Translations under genes and position numbers: made by a program | Assembly (NCBI GenBank): GCA_035293565.1 | Contig: DATGMP010000005.1 | Coordinates: forward strand, 62,001 to 126,000 | Direction: 5' to 3' | DNA length: 64,000 nt | DNA from: DATGMP01 sp035293565 | GTDB taxonomy: Bacteria; Pseudomonadota; Alphaproteobacteria; BOG-932; Roseiterribacteraceae | Notes under the pieces: generated by a model | What the model was told of the DNA's origin: nothing | Seen by the model: the letters and a program-made list of their open reading frames with translations, nothing else | Database searches by the model: none | In this document: positions 59,562 to 64,000 of the stretch, one piece after another | Layout: each line of letters begins with the position of its first letter | Position numbering within the stretch: the first letter of the stretch is position 1

Positions 59562-60245
59562 TCAGCTGTTGAACAGCTTCCCATCGCGCAACTCGACAAT
59601 GCGATCCATGCGGCGCGCGAGATCGAGGTTATGTGTGGCGACGAGCGCGCCCAGGCCGGTCTCGGCGATCAGGTCCCGAAGCAGCGCGAAAACGCCCTCC
59701 GCCGTATTGGGATCGAGGTTGCCGGTCGGCTCGTCAGCGAGAAGGAGGGCCGGTCTGTTGGCGAGCGCCCGCGCGATCGCCACACGCTGCTGCTCGCCGC
59801 CCGATAGTTTCCCCGGCCGGTGCGATGCGCGACCGGCAAGCCCGACGCGATCGAGGAGCATCGAGGCATGCCGAGCGGCCTCGCCTCGCGGCCTACCGGC
59901 GATCATCTGCGGTACGATGACGTTTTCGATCGCGCTGAATTCGGGCAGCAGGCGGTGAAATTGATAGACGAACCCGACCGTCTGTCGCCGCAATGCCGTG
60001 CGGCCTTCGTCATCGAGCCGGCTGGCGTCCGTTCCGGCGATGTCGATCTGCCCGGCATTGGGCCTCTCCAGCAGGCCCGCTATGTGAAGTAGCGTCGATT
60101 TCCCGGCGCCCGATGGACCAACCAGAGCCACGAGCTCGCCCTTCGCGATTTGGCAATCGGCGCCTCGCAGCACCTCGAGCGTTTCGCCGGCTTGCTCGAA
60201 GGTCCGCACGATACCGGACAGGCGAAGGACGGAGCCGTCATTCAT
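59562..60245 (-). CDS. lolD: Lipoprotein-releasing ABC ATPase LolD
   Basis: ATPase of the LolCDE complex that releases outer-membrane lipoproteins. The 227-residue protein has Walker A GPSGAGKST, signature LSGGEQQRVAIARAL and Walker B LLLADEPTGNLD. Its start overlaps lolC by eight bases. Paired with a single LolC-type permease, as usual in alphaproteobacteria where the permease forms a homodimer. Confidence 0.95.
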   Translation of the reverse strand: MNDGSVLRLSGIVRTFEQAGETLEVLRGADCQIAKGELVALVGPSGAGKSTLLHIAGLLERPNAGQIDIAGTDASRLDDEGRTALRRQTVGFVYQFHRLLPEFSAIENVIVPQMIAGRPRGEAARHASMLLDRVGLAGRASHRPGKLSGGEQQRVAIARALANRPALLLADEPTGNLDPNTAEGVFALLRDLIAETGLGALVATHNLDLARRMDRIVELRDGKLFNS

Positions 60246-61479
60246 AGCGTAGCGCTTCTACGGGGTCGATGCGTGATGCTCGCCAAGCCGGCAGGATGCT
60301 CGCCAGGAAACTCAGCGCGAGCGCGATCGCCACGATGTACGAGACCTGCCCCCAACTGATCTTCGCCGGGATCTGGGAGAAGATATAAAGCGACGGGTCG
60401 AAGACGTTAGTCCCGGTGATCTTCTGGACGAGCTGCCGGATGCCCTCGATGTTCCGAACGAAGAGGACGCCGATCAGAACGCCGGTTGCCGATCCGACCG
60501 TGCCGATGGTCGCGCCGATCATGAAAAAGACGCGCATGATCATGCCGCGCGTGGCCCCCATCGTCCGCAGTATGGCAATATCCGCGCCCTTGTCCTTCAC
60601 CAGCATGATCAAGCCGGAGATGATGTTGAAGGCTGCAACAACGATGAGGAGGACCAGGATGATGAACATCGTGGTTCGCTCGGTTACCAGCGCATTCAGA
60701 TAGGCGAAGTTTTGCTGCATCCAGTCGAGAATGCGGTATTGCGGCCCGAGCGTGCTGGCGATCTCGTGCTCGACCTCGGCAAGTCCCTCTTCCGGCTGTT
60801 CGATCATCACATCGAGCTCGCTGACGCCCGAGCCGGTCTGGAGAAATTGCTGAGCCGCCTCGAGGGGCATGACGACGGCGCCGCTGTCGACATCGTACAT
60901 GCCGACATTGAAGATGAGACCGATCTCGAATGTCCCCCGCCGAGGCATTGAGCCGAAGGGCGTGGAAGTGACCTTCGGGCTGATCAGGGTCATCTGATCG
61001 CCGACATTGAGATTGAACCGTTCGGCCAGCCTGACGCCGATCGCGATCTTGTCGTCGGTAAAGTCGGCCATCGAACCTCTAACGAGATTCTTGGCAAAGA
61101 TCGGCTTGGCGGCGAGGTCTTTCTCTCGGATTCCAATTATCTGCAGCAGGCTGCCATAGCCGTATTTTGTGAAGAGAACATTTCCCTCGACAGAGGGGAC
61201 GACGCTGGTGACATGCGGCAGCTTTGCAAGCTGCGTGACCAAATCTTCGTAATTCTCGACCGGGCCTGTCGTGCTCACGCGAATGTGCGGGCTCACACCC
61301 AGGACGTCGTGAACAAATTCAGTCCGAAAACCGGTCATCACCGACATCACGATGATCAGCGTCGCGACCCCGAGCGCGATCCCCAGCAACGAGAAGCCGG
61401 CGATCACCGAAACGAATCCCTCGCCCCGCGCGCGGAGATAGCGGGCGGCCAACAAGCGCTCGAAGGGTCCGAAAGTCAT
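60238..61479 (-). CDS. lolC: Lipoprotein-releasing permease LolC/LolE type
   Basis: Membrane subunit of the Lol exporter. The 413-residue protein has a first membrane segment near 20-45 (VSVIAGFSLLGIALGVATLIIVMSVMTGF, only partly quoted as the usual MacB-like start), a periplasmic domain (about 50-255), and three C-terminal segments with the FtsX pattern (MGATRGMIMRVFFMIG and VSYIVAIALALSFLAS). Ends in the typical RIDPVEALRYE. It overlaps lolD and follows proS by 19 bases. Confidence 0.95.
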   Translation of the reverse strand: MTFGPFERLLAARYLRARGEGFVSVIAGFSLLGIALGVATLIIVMSVMTGFRTEFVHDVLGVSPHIRVSTTGPVENYEDLVTQLAKLPHVTSVVPSVEGNVLFTKYGYGSLLQIIGIREKDLAAKPIFAKNLVRGSMADFTDDKIAIGVRLAERFNLNVGDQMTLISPKVTSTPFGSMPRRGTFEIGLIFNVGMYDVDSGAVVMPLEAAQQFLQTGSGVSELDVMIEQPEEGLAEVEHEIASTLGPQYRILDWMQQNFAYLNALVTERTTMFIILVLLIVVAAFNIISGLIMLVKDKGADIAILRTMGATRGMIMRVFFMIGATIGTVGSATGVLIGVLFVRNIEGIRQLVQKITGTNVFDPSLYIFSQIPAKISWGQVSYIVAIALALSFLASILPAWRASRIDPVEALRYE

Positions 61480-61498
61480 TTCGGAACCTGGATCCTTT

Positions 61499-62830
61499 TC
61501 AGCCGAGGGAAACAGGACGCGGCGCCTCGGTCAGGCGAGCGAGCGCGCTCTCCACAGAAAGCTCGTTTCTCTCGCCGGTTGCCCGGCGTTTCAGCTCGAC
61601 CGTCCCGGCGGCGAGCCCGCGCGGCCCGACGATCAAATGCCAGGGCAGACCGATCAGATCCATATCCGCAAATTTTCCGCCGGGGCGTTCGTCCCTGTCG
61701 TCATAGAGGATATCCAGGCCGGCGCCGGAAAGCGCTTGATAGATATGCTCGGCCGCCTCATCCGTCTTGGCGTCGCCGGCCTTGAGGTTGATTAGGCCGA
61801 CACCGAACGGCGCGACGGAATCCGGCCAGATGACTCCGGCATCGTCATGGCTCGCTTCGATGATCGCCGCCGCGACGCGCGAAACGCCGATTCCATAGGA
61901 GCCCATTTCGACGGGAATCGAATCCCCGCCAGGGCCCGTGACGACGGCGTTCAGCGGCTTCGAGTATTTGGTGCCGAAATAGAAGATCTGACCGACCTCG
62001 ATGCCGCGGCGCGAGACCAGCTGGTCGGCGGTAAGCGGGCATTTGGCCGGATCGTGCTTCTCGTCGGCGGCGGAATAGCGCCTCGTTACCGCTTCGTAGA
62101 AACTGTCGATGTCGTCCTCCGGACCAGGCGTCTCTGCCTCAAGCTCGAGCAGCGCCGGATCGGCATGGACCTGGCTCTCGCCGGTATCTGCCAGGATATG
62201 GAATTCGTGACTGAGATCGCCGCCGATCGGGCCGGTATCGGCTGCAATCGGGATCGCCTTCAGCCCCATGCGCGCGAAGGTCGACAGATAGGCGCACATC
62301 ATCAGCCGGTAGGACCTGACCGCGCCTGCATAGTCGACGTCGAAGGAATAGGCGTCCTTCATCAGGAACTCGCGCCCGCGCATCAACCCGAACCGCGGGC
62401 GAACCTCGTCGCGAAACTTCCACTGGATGTGATATAGATTCTTAGGGAGATCTCTGTAGCTCTTGATCGAATTACGGAAAATGTCCGTAATCATCTCCTC
62501 GTTCGTGGGCCCGTAGAGAAGATCTCGCTCGTGTCGGTCGCGGATGCGGAGCATCTCTTTGCCGTAATCGTCGTAGCGTCCGCTTTCGCGCCAGAGATCG
62601 GCGGATTGCAGCGTCGGCATCAGCATCTCGATCGCGCCGTAGCGGTCTTGCTCCGCGCGGACGATTGCTTCGACGCGGCGTAGAACGCGATAACCGAGCG
62701 GCAACCAAGCATAGATGCCCGCGGCGGTTTGGCGGATCATGCCCGCGCGCAACATCAGACGGTGCGACACCACCTGGGCTTCGGCGGGATTCTCTTTGAG
62801 AGTCGGGAGGAAATATCGGCTGAGGCGCAT
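61499..62830 (-). CDS. proS: Prolyl-tRNA synthetase
   Basis: Class II synthetase charging tRNA-Pro. From ATG 62830 it is 443 residues, the short alphaproteobacterial form without the editing insertion. Motif 2 is FRDEVRPRFGLMRGREFLMKD, here seen from RDEVRP to REFLMKD, and motif 3 is SYGIGVSRVAAAI. The start opens on MRLSRYFLPTLKENPAEAQ, the canonical N terminus; the longer frame to 62908 is not supported. Upstream at 36 bases lies the secreted-protein gene; downstream is lolC, the conserved order proS-lolC-lolD. Confidence 0.96.
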   Translation of the reverse strand: MRLSRYFLPTLKENPAEAQVVSHRLMLRAGMIRQTAAGIYAWLPLGYRVLRRVEAIVRAEQDRYGAIEMLMPTLQSADLWRESGRYDDYGKEMLRIRDRHERDLLYGPTNEEMITDIFRNSIKSYRDLPKNLYHIQWKFRDEVRPRFGLMRGREFLMKDAYSFDVDYAGAVRSYRLMMCAYLSTFARMGLKAIPIAADTGPIGGDLSHEFHILADTGESQVHADPALLELEAETPGPEDDIDSFYEAVTRRYSAADEKHDPAKCPLTADQLVSRRGIEVGQIFYFGTKYSKPLNAVVTGPGGDSIPVEMGSYGIGVSRVAAAIIEASHDDAGVIWPDSVAPFGVGLINLKAGDAKTDEAAEHIYQALSGAGLDILYDDRDERPGGKFADMDLIGLPWHLIVGPRGLAAGTVELKRRATGERNELSVESALARLTEAPRPVSLG

Positions 62831-62865
62831 GAGGGCCGGACTGTAGGGATTCGGGCCAGCCCTGT

Positions 62866-63438
62866 CTATCGCGCCTCGCCCTTCTGGTTGCGCGCGGCGT
62901 TGCGGCACAGAGCCGCCAGCTCGATATCCGGATCGTCGCCAATGGGCTGGCCGTTGAAATAGAGCCGCCCCTCCACGAGCGACACCATGCCAACCAGCGC
63001 ATCGGCGCGGTAGCCCGTACCGAGAGTGGTGCCGCTCGCCGGCGCGGGGCGTCCGAGCATCCGCGCTAGATTGGACGTAACCTCGATGACGACGGTCGAC
63101 GGAAATTTGAGTTGGGCGCTGGGGGCGAGACCGGCGGGGGCGACCGGGTTCCCGTTCGCGTCCACGCCTCCGACATAGTCGGTGTCGGGCGACGGGACAT
63201 GTTGGGTCACATAGCGGCAGGCATCGGCGTCGATTTCGACTCCCGCAGAATCCGAAGCGGCGGCCGACGGACGAAGATCCGTCGGTGCAGCCGGAGCCGG
63301 CTTGCGCGGCGGCACGACGATCTGGGTCCCGTCACCTTCATTCGCGGCCGCATCCGGATTGATCGAATCCTGGGCGAACGCCCGCGGGATCCACATGAGC
63401 AACGCCGACAGCAGCGATATTGCGATTTTCATTCGCAT
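62866..63438 (-). CDS. Secreted protein of unknown function
   Basis: A 190-residue predicted periplasmic or exported protein with a Sec signal (MRMKIAISLLSALLMWIPRAFA) and a Pro/Ala-rich stretch of about 45 residues. The remaining part has DACRYVTQHVPSPDTDYVGGVDANGNPV, which recalls a family of alphaproteobacterial hypothetical proteins, with strands KFPSTVVIEVTSNLARML and MVSLVEGRLYFNGQPIG. I do not recognise a fold. It lies 35 bases before proS on the same strand, so cotranscription is likely. A GTG at 63459 is an alternative start. Divergent from the methyltransferase at the right edge. Confidence 0.7.
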   Translation of the reverse strand: MRMKIAISLLSALLMWIPRAFAQDSINPDAAANEGDGTQIVVPPRKPAPAAPTDLRPSAAASDSAGVEIDADACRYVTQHVPSPDTDYVGGVDANGNPVAPAGLAPSAQLKFPSTVVIEVTSNLARMLGRPAPASGTTLGTGYRADALVGMVSLVEGRLYFNGQPIGDDPDIELAALCRNAARNQKGEAR

Positions 63439-63542
63439 CGCGCCAATCTGCGGCGGCACGTGCGAACAATTGGTTAGCGCAGCGCGTAAACATCGCCTCT
63501 CAACACCTTGTCACAACGAAATCAACGCGATAGAGGTCTGCG

Positions 63543-64000
63543 ATGGAACTCGATTTCGGCAAACTCGGAAGCAAGGTGGATTTCGGTAAAACAGCGCAGG
63601 ATTACGGCCGGCACCGCGCAGGATTTCCCGACAGCTTCTTCCGGCGGCTGTTCGACGCCGACTATGTGCGACGCGGCGACCAGGTGCTTGATCTCGGTAC
63701 CGGCGCCGGAACCGTGGCCCGCGGCCTCGCGCGCGGCGGGTGCCTGACGACGGGCCTCGATCCGTCGACCAAACTGATGGACGAGGCGAGGCGACTCGAT
63801 GCCGAGGCAGGCGTCGCTACCCGCTACGTCGAAGGGCGGGCCGAAGAGACGGGATTGCCGGCCGCTAGCTTCGACGTGGTGACTGCGGGCCAATGCTGGC
63901 ATTGGTTCGACCGTCCGAAGGCTGCTGCCGAAATCAGAAGGATTCTCAAACCCGGCGGTCGCCTGATCATCGCGCATTTCGACTGGCTGCCGCTGCCCGG
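63543..64000 (+). CDS. Class I SAM-dependent methyltransferase, truncated by the window edge
   Basis: 152 complete codons of a methyltransferase-11-type protein. After KTAQDYGRHRAGFPDSFFRR comes the SAM loop VLDLGTGAGTVARGLA, then TGLDPSTKLMDEARR (acidic loop), EGRAEETGLPAASFDVV (motif III) and ILKPGGRLIIAHFDW (post-motif). The HWFD segment (GQCWHWFDRPKAA) is typical of ubiquinone/menaquinone-type or generic small-molecule methyltransferases of this clade. AGAGG lies six bases before the ATG at 63543. The substrate is unknown. The end of the gene is beyond 64000. Confidence 0.88.
   Translation, partial: MELDFGKLGSKVDFGKTAQDYGRHRAGFPDSFFRRLFDADYVRRGDQVLDLGTGAGTVARGLARGGCLTTGLDPSTKLMDEARRLDAEAGVATRYVEGRAEETGLPAASFDVVTAGQCWHWFDRPKAAAEIRRILKPGGRLIIAHFDWLPLP

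Noticed and set aside
1..64000. CRISPR arrays, tRNA or rRNA genes, insertion sequences, integrases
   Set aside because: No evenly spaced repeats, no cloverleaf-like segment with a conserved T-loop in the few gaps, and no transposase or integrase motifs were seen. Gaps are short and do not leave room for most of these.

Overview
The window is a continuous stretch of high-GC alphaproteobacterial chromosome, almost fully coding. Three long conserved alphaproteobacterial gene orders sit side by side: ntrBC-ntrYX / ispDF-cinA-ratA-lipA-lpdA-pdhCBA-ftsB-eno; pyrG-secG-tpiA / ppiD-trpEGDC-lexA / comEC-gltX-gltA; and lpxB-lpxI-lpxA-fabZ-lpxD-skp-bamA-rseP-dxr-cdsA-uppS-frr-pyrH-tsf-rpsB / dnaE-lolDC-proS. 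Further pointers to the class are the fused IspDF, an E1-beta subunit carrying its own lipoyl domain, LpxI rather than LpxH, the short ProRS and a GAAC-N7-GAAC LexA box. The order within the class cannot be fixed from this sequence. No rRNA, tRNA, CRISPR array, insertion sequence, integrase or phage gene was recognised.

Layout. 1-4.9 kb: nitrogen regulators ntrB, ntrC, ntrY and the first codons of ntrX on the minus strand. 5-6.6 kb: ispDF and a stand-alone CinA C-terminal domain on the plus strand. 6.6-14 kb: a minus-strand lipoate and pyruvate dehydrogenase operon (pdhA, pdhB, pdhC, a cupin, a GNAT acetyltransferase, lpdA, lipA, ratA-like). 14.1-16.6 kb: a dienelactone-hydrolase-like gene, ftsB, and eno with a foldable leader. 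16.8-18.8 kb: four non-core genes (Thr-rich lipoprotein, METTL7-like methyltransferase, membrane protein, nitrobindin-like barrel). 18.8-22 kb: pyrG, secG, tpiA and a tiny membrane protein. 22.1-28.8 kb: ppiD-trpE-trpG-trpD-trpC, then lexA with a recognisable SOS operator. 28.8-34.9 kb: an EXPERA-like membrane protein, an SDR, comEC, a broken AT-richer reading frame, and an MFS transporter plus Tat-exported TIM-barrel pair. 34.9-37.8 kb: gltX and gltA. 37.7-52.4 kb: a translation and cell-envelope superoperon of 15 minus-strand genes with tiny gaps or overlaps. 52.6-64 kb: a Trp/Gly-rich lipoprotein, dnaE, two accessory genes (ICL/PEPM-family enzyme and a TPR-GT41 glycosyltransferase), lolD, lolC, proS, a secreted protein, and a truncated methyltransferase at the right edge.

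How the genes work together. The minus-strand superoperon couples ribosome components (S2, EF-Ts, Frr) and UMP kinase to isoprenoid, phospholipid, undecaprenyl, lipid A and outer-membrane protein assembly genes. The lolCD and dnaE block adds lipoprotein export and replication. The pdh block supplies acetyl-CoA together with the lipoyl synthase and E3 it needs. Gene order is conserved enough that the accessory insertions stand out, and these are where the less ordinary biology lies.

I found no convincing wholly new multigene system. The observations most worth a second look are the broken reading frame upstream of comEC, whose 3' end repeats the end of the neighbouring epimerase gene; the enolase leader that could fold over its own ribosome binding site; the palindrome at the predicted ppiD-trp promoter; the compound lexA operator; and the coupled GT41 and ICL/PEPM pair inside the dnaE operon. 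Gene calls are mostly secure from motifs and family lengths. Promoters and hairpins were picked by eye and are less certain.
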